A stretch of 64,000 nucleotides of DNA from Streptomyces sp. L2 (GTDB taxonomy: Bacteria > Actinomycetota > Actinomycetes > Streptomycetales > Streptomycetaceae), in NCBI RefSeq assembly GCF_004124325.1, contig NZ_QBDT01000001.1, positions 3,658,001 to 3,722,000 on the forward strand. Direction: 5' to 3'. Under the pieces are notes generated by a model. That model had not been told where the DNA came from. It ran no database searches and worked only from the letters and a program-made list of their open reading frames with translations. This document shows positions 8,421 through 16,942 of the stretch, one piece after another. A program made the translations under genes and the position numbers. Numbering within the stretch: position 1 is the first letter of the stretch; each line of letters starts with the position of its first letter.

Positions 8421-9992
8421 ATGGGCATTCTCACTCTCCTGCGGAACGCGTTCGGCCGCTCCCGCAAGGGCAGCCCGGCCGAAGCAGAGGGTGCGGACCG
8501 ACTCCCGTCGCAGCCCCCGGCCGAGTCCGCCGCCCCCGAAGTCCCCGAGCCCCGCCACTCGGACGACGACGAACACGAGCTGGTGGCAGCGGCCTTCGAC
8601 AACGTCACGGTCCCCCGCCCCACAGAACCCACCATCCCCACACAGGCAGAGGCCGAGCCCGAGCCGAAGACCGCCGCCCCGGAGCCCGAGCCCGAGCCCG
8701 CCGCCCCGGAGCCCGAGCCGGCCCCCGAAGCCAAGGCCGAGCCCACCCCCGTCCCGGAGCCTGAGGCCGAGCCCGAGCCCGTGCCCGAGCCGGAGGCCGC
8801 GTCGCAGCCCGAGGCCGAGCCCGTGCCCGAGCCGGAGGCCGCGTCGCAGCCCGAGGCCGAGCCCGTGCCCGAGCCGGAGGCCGCGTCGCAGCCCGAGGCC
8901 GAGCCCGAGCCCGGGCCGGAGGCCGCGTCGGAGCCCGAGGCCAAGGCCGAGCCCACCCCCGTCCCGGAGCCTGAGGCCGAGCCCGTGCCCGGGCCGGAGG
9001 CCGCGGCGGAGCCCGGGCCGGAGGCCGCGGCGGAGCCCGTGGCCAAGGCCGAGCCCGAGCCTGAGGCCCTTCCGGAGCCCGAGGCCGGGCGGGAGGCCGG
9101 GCCGAGTGGCGAGGCGGACGGACCGCGAGCCGCCGACGGCGGGGACGTCCCACAGGGGCCACTTGCACCCGACGACGAGACCGTCACGGGTGGTGCGGGT
9201 GGGAACGCATCCGCCGAAGGCGAAGCCGAGGCGGCCGAGCCGCAGCCCGCGCCACAGGCAGAGGAGCCGCAGGCCGACCCCGGGCCGGGGGCCGAGGCAA
9301 GCCCGGCAGCGCCGACGGAGCCACCCGCCAAACCCGCCACCCCCCTCCCCCGCCTGAAGACCCGCGCCCCCGCCCTCACCGCCGCCTACAAGGCCGCCGG
9401 CACCGCCCTCAAGAAGACGAACCTCACCGGCACCCGAGCGAAGCTCTACCTCGTACTGGACCGCTCCGCGAGCATGCGCCCGTACTACAAGGACGGCTCC
9501 GCCCAGGCCCTCGGCGAGCAGACCCTCGCCCTCGCCGCCCACCTCGACCCCGAGGCCACGGTCCACGTCACCTTCTTCTCCACAGAGCTGGACGGCACCG
9601 GCGACCTGACTCTCGACGAGCACGAGAACAAGATCGACGAGCTGCACGCGGGCCTCGGCCGCATGGGCCGTACCAGCTACCACGCCGCCGTGGAGTCCGT
9701 CCTCACCCGGCACGCCAAGGAGGCACCCGGCACCCCCGCCCTGGTGGTCTTCCAGACGGACGGCGCCCCGGACGCCAAGACCCCGGCCACCCAGTCCCTC
9801 GCGGACGCCGCGGCGCAGCACCCTGACGTCTTCTTCTCCTTCGTCGCCTTCGGCGAGCACGACAACAAGGCGTTCGACTACCTCCGCAAGCTGAAGACGG
9901 AGAACACCGCCTTCTTCCACGCGGGCCCCGCCCCCCGCGAGCTCACCGACAGGGAGCTGTACGAGGGCATCCTGGCGGCCTGGCGGCCGTAG
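8421..9992 (+). CDS. VWA-domain protein with long Glu/Pro/Ala repeat
   Basis: 523 residues; ATG 8421 preceded by GAAGGG. N-terminal basic segment ([17 protein letters not shown]), then about 250 residues of low-complexity Glu/Pro/Ala ([14 protein letters not shown] repeats encoded by a 42-bp tandem repeat), then a von Willebrand factor A domain (about 340-523) with MIDAS residues DRSAS, the T of GRTSYHA and the D of QTDGAPD. It resembles the VWA half of tellurium-resistance TerD/TerY-like proteins in Streptomyces, but without a TerD domain. The repeat probably acts as a flexible spacer. Very long open frames on the opposite strand here are by-products of GC content. Confidence 0.88.
   Translation: MGILTLLRNAFGRSRKGSPAEAEGADRLPSQPPAESAAPEVPEPRHSDDDEHELVAAAFDNVTVPRPTEPTIPTQAEAEPEPKTAAPEPEPEPAAPEPEPAPEAKAEPTPVPEPEAEPEPVPEPEAASQPEAEPVPEPEAASQPEAEPVPEPEAASQPEAEPEPGPEAASEPEAKAEPTPVPEPEAEPVPGPEAAAEPGPEAAAEPVAKAEPEPEALPEPEAGREAGPSGEADGPRAADGGDVPQGPLAPDDETVTGGAGGNASAEGEAEAAEPQPAPQAEEPQADPGPGAEASPAAPTEPPAKPATPLPRLKTRAPALTAAYKAAGTALKKTNLTGTRAKLYLVLDRSASMRPYYKDGSAQALGEQTLALAAHLDPEATVHVTFFSTELDGTGDLTLDEHENKIDELHAGLGRMGRTSYHAAVESVLTRHAKEAPGTPALVVFQTDGAPDAKTPATQSLADAAAQHPDVFFSFVAFGEHDNKAFDYLRKLKTENTAFFHAGPAPRELTDRELYEGILAAWRP
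8775..8942 (+). repeat. 42-bp coding tandem repeat (3 exact + 1 diverged copy)
   Basis: Copies at 8775-8816, 8817-8858 and 8859-8900 are identical; 8901-8942 is diverged. Each encodes [14 protein letters not shown] inside the VWA protein, so copy number can vary without a frameshift. Confidence 0.9.
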
Positions 9993-10033
9993 CCCCCGCG
10001 CACCAGCACGCACACCAGCACACCGCCGCACCC

Positions 10034-10067
10034 GGGGGTGGACCGGCACCGCACGAGGTCCACCCCC
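10034..10067 (+). terminator. Stem-loop after the VWA gene
   Basis: GGGGGTGGACC (10034-10044) pairs with GGTCCACCCCC (10057-10067) around a 12-nt loop. No U-tract, as is usual in Streptomyces. Confidence 0.6.
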
Positions 10068-10101
10068 CGAAACGCGTGTGAGTCGATCTCCGGCGGCCCA
10101 G

Positions 10102-10107
10102 TAGGAT
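10102..10107 (+). promoter_or_regulatory. -10 hexamer TAGGAT upstream of metG
   Basis: TAGGAT lies 8 nt before the metG ATG, and there is no Shine-Dalgarno between them, suggesting a leaderless or nearly leaderless metG mRNA. Confidence 0.5.
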
Positions 10108-10115
10108 TGCGGCTT

Positions 10116-11732
10116 ATGGCGGCCACTGGATCCGAGAAGCAGGGGTCGAAGGCGTACTACGTCTCGACGCCCATCTACTACGTCAACGACGCTCCTCACC
10201 TGGGCCACGCCTATACGACCGTCGCAGGCGACGTGCTCACCCGCTGGCACCGTCAGCGCGGCGAGAAGGTGTGGTACCTCACCGGCACGGACGAGCACGG
10301 TCAGAAGATCATGCGCACGGCCGAGGCGAACGGGGTCACCCCGCAGGCCTGGGCCGACAAGCTCGTCACGGAGGCCTGGCGGCCGCTGTGGGAGCACCTG
10401 GAGATCGCCAACGACGATTTCATCCGCACCACGCAGAAGCGGCACACCGACCGCGTCCAGGAGTTCGTGCAGGACCTGTACGACAAGGGCGAGATCTACA
10501 AGGGCGGCTACGAGGGCCCGTACTGCGTGGGCTGCGAGGAGTACAAGCTCCCCGGTGAACTGCTCGACGGCGAGGGCGAGTACGCGGGCCAGAAGCTGTG
10601 CCCGATCCACAAGAAGCCGGTGGAGATCCTCAGCGAGGAGAACTACTTCTTCCGCCTGAGCGAGTACACCGACAAGCTCCTCGCCCTCTACGAGGCGAAC
10701 CCCGGCTTCATCCAGCCGGAGTCCGCGCGCAACGAGGTCGTGAACTTCGTCCGCCAGGGCCTTCAGGACCTCTCCATCTCCCGGTCGACCTTCGACTGGG
10801 GCGTGCCGGTCCCCTGGGACGAGAAGCACGTGATCTACGTGTGGGTCGACGCCCTGCTGAACTACGCGACGGCCGTCGGCTACAACGAGAACCAGCAGAA
10901 GTTCGAGGAGACCTTCCCCGCCGACGTGCACCTCGTCGGCAAGGACATCCTCCGCTTCCACGCGGTGATCTGGCCGGCCATGCTGATGGCGCAGGGCCTG
11001 CCCCTGCCCGGGAAGATCGCCGCGAACGGCTGGCTGATGGTCGGCGGCGAGAAGATGTCGAAGTCGAACCTGACCGGCATCAAGCCGCAGGACCTGACCT
11101 CGCACTTCGGCGTGGACGCGTACCGCTGGTACTTCCTGCGGGCCATCGCCTTCGGCCAGGACGGCTCGTTCTCCTGGGAGGACTTCTCCGCCCGCTACAC
11201 GTCCGAGCTGGCCAACGACTACGGCAACCTCGCCTCCCGCGTGGCCGCCATGGTCGGCAAGTACTTCGGCGGCGAGCTGCCCGCGGCCACGGCCGACGGC
11301 GAAGCCGAGACGGCGGTCCACGACGGACTGGCGAAGGCCGTCGCGACGGCCGACCGGAAGATCGGCGAGGAGCTGGACTTCCAGGGCGGCATCCTGGCGG
11401 TCTTCGACTTCGTGAAGCAGGTCAACGGCTACATCACGGAGCAGGAGCCGTGGAAGGTGGCCAAGGACGAGTCCGCGGAGGGCCAGGCCCGCCTGGCCAC
11501 CATCCTGTACACCGCCGCCGAGTCGCTCCGCGCGGTCGCGGTCCTGCTCAACCCGGTCATGCCGGACACCTCGCGGAAGCTGTGGGACTCCCTCGGCGCG
11601 GAGGCGTCCCTGGGCGCCCTCGCCGAGCAGCGGGTCCAGGACGCGGGCGAGTGGGGCCGCCTTGCGGCCGGTTCCACGGTCACCAAGGGCGCGGTGCTCT
11701 TCCCGCGCCTGGAGGAGAAGCCGGCCGCGTAG
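10116..11732 (+). CDS. metG: Methionyl-tRNA synthetase
   Basis: 538 residues, full length for the short (MetG2-like) bacterial form. Class I signature HLGHAYTT near the N-terminus, GTDEHG after it, and KMSKS in GEKMSKSNLTG. The zinc-knuckle insertion reads CVGCEEYKL ... LCPIHKK, i.e. CxxC followed by CxxH rather than a second CxxC. There is no C-terminal tRNA-binding EMAP domain. It charges tRNA-Met for initiation and elongation. ATG 10116 is chosen because the protein there (MAATGSEKQGSKAYYVSTPIYY) begins in the usual way; upstream open frame is non-coding. Confidence 0.97.
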   Translation: MAATGSEKQGSKAYYVSTPIYYVNDAPHLGHAYTTVAGDVLTRWHRQRGEKVWYLTGTDEHGQKIMRTAEANGVTPQAWADKLVTEAWRPLWEHLEIANDDFIRTTQKRHTDRVQEFVQDLYDKGEIYKGGYEGPYCVGCEEYKLPGELLDGEGEYAGQKLCPIHKKPVEILSEENYFFRLSEYTDKLLALYEANPGFIQPESARNEVVNFVRQGLQDLSISRSTFDWGVPVPWDEKHVIYVWVDALLNYATAVGYNENQQKFEETFPADVHLVGKDILRFHAVIWPAMLMAQGLPLPGKIAANGWLMVGGEKMSKSNLTGIKPQDLTSHFGVDAYRWYFLRAIAFGQDGSFSWEDFSARYTSELANDYGNLASRVAAMVGKYFGGELPAATADGEAETAVHDGLAKAVATADRKIGEELDFQGGILAVFDFVKQVNGYITEQEPWKVAKDESAEGQARLATILYTAAESLRAVAVLLNPVMPDTSRKLWDSLGAEASLGALAEQRVQDAGEWGRLAAGSTVTKGAVLFPRLEEKPAA

Positions 11733-11752
11733 GCGGGCCCGCTGCAGGACAC

Positions 11753-11790
11753 CGGAGCCCGGTGACGTCGTACGGCGTCACCGGGCTCCG
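11753..11790 (+). terminator. Strong stem-loop terminator after metG
   Basis: Perfect 15-bp stem, CGGAGCCCGGTGACG (11753-11767) with CGTCACCGGGCTCCG (11776-11790), 8-nt loop. Confidence 0.8.
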
Positions 11791-11805
11791 TGGCGTCCGT
11801 CTCGG

Positions 11806-11811
11806 TATCGT
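11806..11811 (+). promoter_or_regulatory. -10 hexamer TATCGT, leaderless start at 11818
   Basis: TATCGT ends 6 nt before ATG 11818, with no Shine-Dalgarno. It lies between the metG terminator and the methyltransferase gene. Confidence 0.5.
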
Positions 11812-11817
11812 GAATTC

Positions 11818-12906
11818 ATGAGCGGACCGCGCCCTCCCGCCTCGTACGCCTCCTACGCCTCAGGCGCCATGGGGGAGGACTACGCCCGGCACTCCCGGGT
11901 GCAGGGCTCGGCAGGTGATCACGGGATGCCGCTGCTGTACCGGGCGCTGGACGCGGTGGTGCTGCCCGAGGGCGACGCGCCGTTCCGGGTGGCCGACCTG
12001 GGGGCGGCGGCGGGCTCCAACTCGCTGACGCCGATGAGGGCCGTGGTCGAGCGGGTGCGGGGCCGTACGGGCCGGGACACCCCCGTGACCGTGGTCCACA
12101 CCGACATCCCGGCCAACGACTTCAACGCCCTGTTCGCCACGGTCCTGGACGCGCCGGGGTCGTACGCGCGGGAGCCGGACGTCTACGTCCACGCCGAGCC
12201 GCGCTCCTTCTACGGCCGGCTCTTCCCGGCGGCCGAGCTGCACCTGGCGTGGAGCGCGATCGCCGTGCAGTGGCTGTCCCGGGTGCCCGAGCCGGTCCGC
12301 GACCACATCTACTGTGCGCGCGCCACCGGCGACGCCCGCCGCGCGCTGAAGGAGCGGTCCCGGGCGGACTGGACGGCGTTTCTCACCCACCGGGCCCGTG
12401 AGCTGCGGCCCGGCGGGCAGCTCGTGGTCGTCGGCGGGGCGGCGGCCGACGACGGGGCCAGCGGCGCCGAGAACCTGCTGGACGCCGCCGACGCCGTACT
12501 CGTGGAGCTGGTCGAGCAGGGGCTGCTGCGGCCGGCCGAGTACGCGCGGATGACGATCCCGACCTGGAACCGGACCCTCACCGAGTTCCTCGAACCGCTG
12601 GAGTCGGGGCCGCTCGCCCAGGCCCTGCGGCTCGACGAGCACGACCTCGTGGCCCTCCCGGACGTCATCCTCGACGCGTACGACCGCTCCGGCGACGCCG
12701 GGGCCTTCGCCGACCGGCTGACGACGTTCTTCCAGGCCGCCTTCGGCCCGTCCCTCTTCAGCGCCCTGGACCCGGACCGCGCCCCGGACAGCACCGCCGC
12801 CCTGACTGCGGCCTTCCGCACCCGGCTAACGGCCCTGCTCGCCGCCGACCCGAGAGCGGCCGAGACCCACTGGCACGTGGTCACACTCCGGATGAGCCGC
12901 CGCTGA
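11818..12906 (+). CDS. SABATH-like SAM-dependent carboxyl methyltransferase
   Basis: 362 residues. The order of motifs matches the SABATH family best known from plants (salicylate, benzoate, jasmonate and IAA carboxyl methyltransferases): YARHSRVQ at the N-terminus, SAM loop VADLGAAAGSNS, DIPANDFNALF, RSFYGRLFP, then LHLAWSAIAVQWLSRVP. Length also fits (350-380 residues). It probably transfers a methyl group from SAM to a small-molecule carboxylate, giving a methyl ester; the acid is unknown. It appears monocistronic: the metG terminator is upstream and a 219-bp gap without recognisable features follows. The start ATG has a -10 six bases ahead. Confidence 0.8.
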   Translation: MSGPRPPASYASYASGAMGEDYARHSRVQGSAGDHGMPLLYRALDAVVLPEGDAPFRVADLGAAAGSNSLTPMRAVVERVRGRTGRDTPVTVVHTDIPANDFNALFATVLDAPGSYAREPDVYVHAEPRSFYGRLFPAAELHLAWSAIAVQWLSRVPEPVRDHIYCARATGDARRALKERSRADWTAFLTHRARELRPGGQLVVVGGAAADDGASGAENLLDAADAVLVELVEQGLLRPAEYARMTIPTWNRTLTEFLEPLESGPLAQALRLDEHDLVALPDVILDAYDRSGDAGAFADRLTTFFQAAFGPSLFSALDPDRAPDSTAALTAAFRTRLTALLAADPRAAETHWHVVTLRMSRR

Positions 12907-13125
12907 GCGGCGCCGCCGGGCCGGGCAGGCGGTGGTGGGCGCGCGCGTCGCGGAGCCGACAGGGGCAGGGCAACACCGGCGGGTCAGCGCCGCTGAGCCG
13001 GCCGGGACGGGCCGGGAGCGGCGGCCGGCACCGGTGAACGGCCGGGACACGCGGGCGGGACACGCGGGCGGGGCATCCGGGGGAGGCTGAGGGGGTGGGG
13101 ATCGTGCGGCGTCGAGACTACGACC

Positions 13126-13860
13126 ATGCAGCACAGCCCCGGCCCGGCCGAAGCGACCGCCTTCCGGCACGACCTGCGGATCACCGTCGACATGGCGCTG
13201 CTCACCGTGGTCGCGGGTGCGATCGACGCCGTCACCTTCCTGACCCTGGGGCATGTCTTCACCGCCCTCGCCACCGGCAACCTGCTGTTCCTCGCCTTCG
13301 CGCTCGCGGGCGGCCCCGGGGTGCCCGCGCTCGGCCCGGCGATCGCCCTGGCCGCGTTCGTGGCGGGGGCGGTGGCGGGATCCGTGCTGATCGGCAGGAT
13401 CGCCGCGGCCACGTCCTGGTTCTCCGCGTCCCTGCTCGTCGAGGCGCTGCTGCTGGGCGCCGGGGGCGGGCTGGCGGTGTGGCACCACGGGTTCGCCCTG
13501 GCGGGCAGGCCCGACGCCGGGGTCATCACGCTCGTCGGCGTCGCCATGGGCCTGCGCGGGGCGATGGCGCTGCGCGCGGCGGTCCCCGGGATGCCGACCC
13601 TGCTGATCCAGATGTCCCTGCTGCGGATGATCGGCCAGGTCGTCACCAACCCCCCGGGCCACCACCCCGCCCCCCTCGCCGCATCCGACCGCCTGACCCG
13701 CCTCAGACTGACGGCCTCGATCACGGCGATCTTCCTCGGCGGCGTCCTCGGCACCCTGCTCTCCCGCTGGGGCACCGGCCCGGCCCTCCTCGTCGTCGCC
13801 GCCGGCGTCCTCGTCCTGGCAGCGATCCACCCGCGGATCGGCACGACCACCACGACGTGA
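13126..13860 (+). CDS. YoaK/DUF1275 family membrane protein
   Basis: 244 residues with six hydrophobic segments. The family signature GAIDAVTFLTLGHVFTALATGN is at residues 31-52 and LRGAMALRAAVPGMPTLLI in the middle. Members are inner-membrane proteins of unknown transport function. The start ATG has no clear Shine-Dalgarno. Confidence 0.88.
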   Translation: MQHSPGPAEATAFRHDLRITVDMALLTVVAGAIDAVTFLTLGHVFTALATGNLLFLAFALAGGPGVPALGPAIALAAFVAGAVAGSVLIGRIAAATSWFSASLLVEALLLGAGGGLAVWHHGFALAGRPDAGVITLVGVAMGLRGAMALRAAVPGMPTLLIQMSLLRMIGQVVTNPPGHHPAPLAASDRLTRLRLTASITAIFLGGVLGTLLSRWGTGPALLVVAAGVLVLAAIHPRIGTTTTT

Positions 13861-13928
13861 ACGTTTCTTCGCAACTCGAAGGAGTGAACGCACTCGCATC
13901 GCCCGGTCGGCCGACCCGCGGCGCCCGC

Positions 13929-13934
13929 TAGCTT
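13929..13934 (+). promoter_or_regulatory. -10 hexamer TAGCTT, leaderless start at 13941
   Basis: TAGCTT ends 6 nt before ATG 13941. No Shine-Dalgarno sequence is visible. Confidence 0.5.
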
Positions 13935-13940
13935 CCGCTC

Positions 13941-14885
13941 ATGGTCACAGCCACCCACGAGGCTTCTCACCGGATCTTCCAGGACCGGCCGGAGCTCCTC
14001 ACCCCCGTCTTCGAACTCCTCGGAGTCCCCCTCTCGGCCAAGGCGTCCATCGCGGTCCTCAGCGCCGACGTGACGGAGATCCATCCCCTGGAGAGACGTG
14101 TCGACACCGTGCTGCGGGTGGAACCGTCCGACGGCGACGACTTCCTGCTCGCCATCGAGACGCAGGGACGCCGCGACGAACGCAAGGCGACGAGCTGGCC
14201 GTACTACGTGACCTATCTGCAGGCGAAGTTCGGGCTTCCGGTCCTTCTCTTCGTCACCTGCACGGACAGGGCCACCGCGCGCTGGGCGGCCGGGCCGTTC
14301 ACCTGCGAGATCCAGGGCTGGACCACCAACTGCACCCATCCGCTGGTCCTGAGCCCGGACAACGTGCCGGTGATCACCGATCAGCGGACGGCGGCCCGAA
14401 ACCTGGCGATGGCCACCTTCTCCGCCATCACTCATAGCCGGAATCCGAAGGCCCCGGCCATACTGGAGGCCCTGGCCGGCGCCCTGCAGACGACAGACGC
14501 GCAGACCGCCGTGTACTTCAGCGGCCTGCTGGAGATCGGCCTGGGAGACACCCCGGCCCGTCAGACCTGGAGGAAACTGATGAGCTTCACCAACTTCTTC
14601 CCCGGCCGGGGCACCCTGCTGGAGGAGACGTACCTCGACGGGGAGGCGAACGGGGCGGCAATCGGGGAGGCCCGGGGTGAGGCGAAGGCCATCCTGCGGT
14701 TCCTGGAAGCTCGGGGCATCCACATCCCCGACGAGGCCCGCACACGCATCGCCGACTGCACCGACCTGGATGTGCTCAACCGGTGGCTGGACCGGACGCC
14801 CCACGCGGAATGCGTCCACGACCTCTTCGCCGAGGAGCAGCCGAACGGCACCGCGGACCAGGCCGGTGCCGGTGCCCGTGCCTGA
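13941..14885 (+). CDS. Rpn/PD-(D/E)XK nuclease-like family protein
   Basis: 314 residues. The core (about 40-110) reads VDTVLRVEPSDGDDFLLAIETQGRRDERKA...YYVTYLQAKFG, which fits the D...ExQ arrangement of PD-(D/E)XK-fold proteins of the Rpn/transposase_31-like group common in Streptomyces. An amphipathic segment (EETYLDGEANGAAIGEARGEA) and an ARGIHIPDEARTRIADCTDLDVLNRWLDRT helical tail follow, as in Rpn proteins. Rpn proteins are DNA nucleases that promote recombination or act in phage defence; activity here is inferred only from fold-level motifs. It is convergent with aspS. Confidence 0.7.
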   Translation: MVTATHEASHRIFQDRPELLTPVFELLGVPLSAKASIAVLSADVTEIHPLERRVDTVLRVEPSDGDDFLLAIETQGRRDERKATSWPYYVTYLQAKFGLPVLLFVTCTDRATARWAAGPFTCEIQGWTTNCTHPLVLSPDNVPVITDQRTAARNLAMATFSAITHSRNPKAPAILEALAGALQTTDAQTAVYFSGLLEIGLGDTPARQTWRKLMSFTNFFPGRGTLLEETYLDGEANGAAIGEARGEAKAILRFLEARGIHIPDEARTRIADCTDLDVLNRWLDRTPHAECVHDLFAEEQPNGTADQAGAGARA

Positions 14886-14909
14886 GGCGTACGGCCGCTG
14901 AAACGCCGC

Positions 14910-14964
14910 GTCCCCCGACGCCGAACCGGAGCGCCGTGCGGGCTCCGGTACCGGTGCGGGGGAC
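14910..14964. terminator. Nested stem-loop between the Rpn-like gene and aspS
   Basis: Inner arms ACCGGAGC (14925-14932)/GCTCCGGT (14942-14949) and outer arms GTCCCCC (14910-14916)/GGGGGAC (14958-14964). The position between two convergent genes suggests a bidirectional terminator. Confidence 0.6.
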
Positions 14965-14979
14965 TGACCGGCGGGTGGA

Positions 14980-16743
14980 CTACTTCGGCTGCGGCTTGCG
15001 GATGGTGAGGTGCAGCTCGCGCAGGCGGGACTCGTCCAGCTCGGTGGGGGCGCCCATCATCAGGTCCTGGGCGTTGCCGTTGAGCGGGAAGGCGATCGTC
15101 TCGCGGATGTTGGGCTCGTCGGCGAGGAGCATGACGATCCGGTCGACGCCGGGGGCGATGCCACCGTGCGGCGGGGCGCCGAAGCGGAGCGCGCGGAGCA
15201 TGCCGGCGAACTCGCGCTCGGTGGTCTCGCGGTCGTAGCCCGCGATCTCGAACGCCTTGAGCATGATGTCCGGCTCGTGGTTCCGGATCGCGCCGGAGGA
15301 CAGCTCGACGCCGTTGCAGACGATGTCGTACTGCCAGGCCAGGATGTCCAGCGGGTCCTGGTTCTCCAGGGCGTCCATGCCGCCCTGGGGCATGGAGAAC
15401 GGGTTGTGCGAGAAGTCGATCCTGCCGGTCTCCTCGTCCTTCTCGAACATCGGGAAGTCGACGATCCAGCAGAACCGGAAGACGTCCTCCTCGAAGTGGC
15501 CGGCCCGGCGGGCGGCCTCGACGCGGACCGCGCCCATGATCTTGGAGACCTCGTCGAACTCGCCGGCGCCGAAGAACACCGCGTGCCCGGCGGCCAGCGA
15601 CAGCCGCTTGGTCAGCTCGGCCACGTTCTCCTCGGTGAGGAACTTGGCGATCGGGCCGGTCAGCGAGCCGTCCTCGGTGACGCGGACCCAGGCCAGGCCC
15701 TGCGCGCCGAGCGAGACCGCGAACTCGCCGAGCTGGTCGAAGAACTTGCGGGGCTGGCCGGCGACGTCCGGCACCGGCAGGGCGCGCACGTGCTTGCCCG
15801 CGAACGCCTTGAACGCCGAGCCCTCGAAGACGTCGGTGATGTCCACCAGTTCCAGCTTGGCGCGCAGGTCCGGCTTGTCGGAGCCGTACTTGAGCATCGC
15901 CTCGCGGAACGGGATGCGCGGGAAGGGGGAGGTGACGTGGCGGCCACCGCCGAACTCCTCGAAGAGTTCCGTCATCAGCCGCTCGATCGGCTGGAAGACG
16001 TCCTCCTGCTCGACGAAGCTCATCTCGACGTCGAGCTGGTAGAACTCGCCGGGCGAGCGGTCCGCGCGGGCGTCCTCGTCGCGGAAGCAGGGCGCGATCT
16101 GGAAGTAGCGGTCGAAGCCGGAGATCATCAGCAGCTGCTTGAACTGCTGCGGCGCCTGCGGCAGGGCGTAGAACTTGCCCGCGTGCAGCCGGGAGGGCAC
16201 GACGAAGTCGCGCGCGCCCTCGGGGGAGGTCGCCGTCAGGATCGGCGTGGCCAGCTCGTTGAAGCCGAGGCCGCTCATCTTCTGCCGGATCGCCGAGATG
16301 ACCTGCGTGCGCAGCATGATGTTGCGGTGCATGCGCTCGCGGCGCAGGTCCAGGAAGCGGTACTCCAGGCGCCGCTCCTCGTTGACCCCGTCCTCGGCGT
16401 TGATGGTGAAGGGCAGCGGGGCGGCGGCGCCCAGCAGCTCGACCTCGGCCACCTCGACCTCGACCTCGCCGGTGGGCAGGTCGGGGTTGATGTTCTCGGT
16501 TCCACGTGAAACCACGCGGCCGTCGACACGGACCGTGGACTCCTTGGAGAGCTTGTCCAGGGCCTCGTAGGCGGGCGTACCGGGACGGGCGACCAGCTGC
16601 GTGATGCCGTAGTGGTCGCGCAGATCGATGAAGAGGATGCCGCCCAGGTCGCGCCGATTGTGCAGCCAGCCACTCAGCCGGACGTCGGTGCCGACGTCAG
16701 AGGCGCGGAGCTGGCCGCAGGTGTGGGACCTGTACCGATGCAT
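14980..16743 (-). CDS. aspS: Aspartyl-tRNA synthetase
   Basis: 587 residues, complete. N-terminal OB-fold anticodon domain ([20 protein letters not shown]), class II motif 2 ([10 protein letters not shown]), a GAD insertion domain in the middle and motif 3 ([13 protein letters not shown]). Charges tRNA-Asp. At the position equivalent to His31 of the non-discriminating Pseudomonas enzyme this protein has Leu (NRRDLGG), as in discriminating E. coli AspRS, but at the second specificity position (SRGTENIN) it has Glu rather than Lys or Gly, so tRNA-Asn mischarging cannot be decided by eye. Divergent from the phosphatase at 16943. Confidence 0.97.
   Translation of the reverse strand: MHRYRSHTCGQLRASDVGTDVRLSGWLHNRRDLGGILFIDLRDHYGITQLVARPGTPAYEALDKLSKESTVRVDGRVVSRGTENINPDLPTGEVEVEVAEVELLGAAAPLPFTINAEDGVNEERRLEYRFLDLRRERMHRNIMLRTQVISAIRQKMSGLGFNELATPILTATSPEGARDFVVPSRLHAGKFYALPQAPQQFKQLLMISGFDRYFQIAPCFRDEDARADRSPGEFYQLDVEMSFVEQEDVFQPIERLMTELFEEFGGGRHVTSPFPRIPFREAMLKYGSDKPDLRAKLELVDITDVFEGSAFKAFAGKHVRALPVPDVAGQPRKFFDQLGEFAVSLGAQGLAWVRVTEDGSLTGPIAKFLTEENVAELTKRLSLAAGHAVFFGAGEFDEVSKIMGAVRVEAARRAGHFEEDVFRFCWIVDFPMFEKDEETGRIDFSHNPFSMPQGGMDALENQDPLDILAWQYDIVCNGVELSSGAIRNHEPDIMLKAFEIAGYDRETTEREFAGMLRALRFGAPPHGGIAPGVDRIVMLLADEPNIRETIAFPLNGNAQDLMMGAPTELDESRLRELHLTIRKPQPK
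16499..16512. other. parS: parS-like site within aspS
   Basis: GTTCCACGTGAAAC differs at one position from the Streptomyces ParB site GTTTCACGTGAAAC. It lies within codons VSRG of aspS. ParB binding here is inference. Confidence 0.55.
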
Positions 16744-16930
16744 CTGGGTTCATCGTCCTTCGTGGTGGGGTTCTCGCCTGCCGGCGCTGCGGACCGGCGG
16801 GAACGGGCACGGGGCCCGGACCCGTCAAGGGTACCGGCCGCCCCAAGATCGCCTCCCCCTCATTTCCCACCGGGGGAAACCGCTGCACGAAGGCGGGTGC
16901 AACAGGTGGCACATATCAAACAGACCTCCC

Positions 16931-16936
16931 TAAGGT
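16931..16936 (+). promoter_or_regulatory. -10 hexamer TAAGGT, leaderless start at 16943
   Basis: TAAGGT ends 6 nt before ATG 16943, in the divergent gap with aspS. Confidence 0.5.
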
Positions 16937-16942
16937 GGGGCA

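Noticed and set aside
8112..11321. Very long minus-strand open frame (1069 codons) across the VWA and metG genes
   Set aside because: It runs antisense to two well-supported genes; its Leu/Gly/Val/Arg repeats are mirror images of the Glu/Pro repeat and of codon bias. No start signal or domain.
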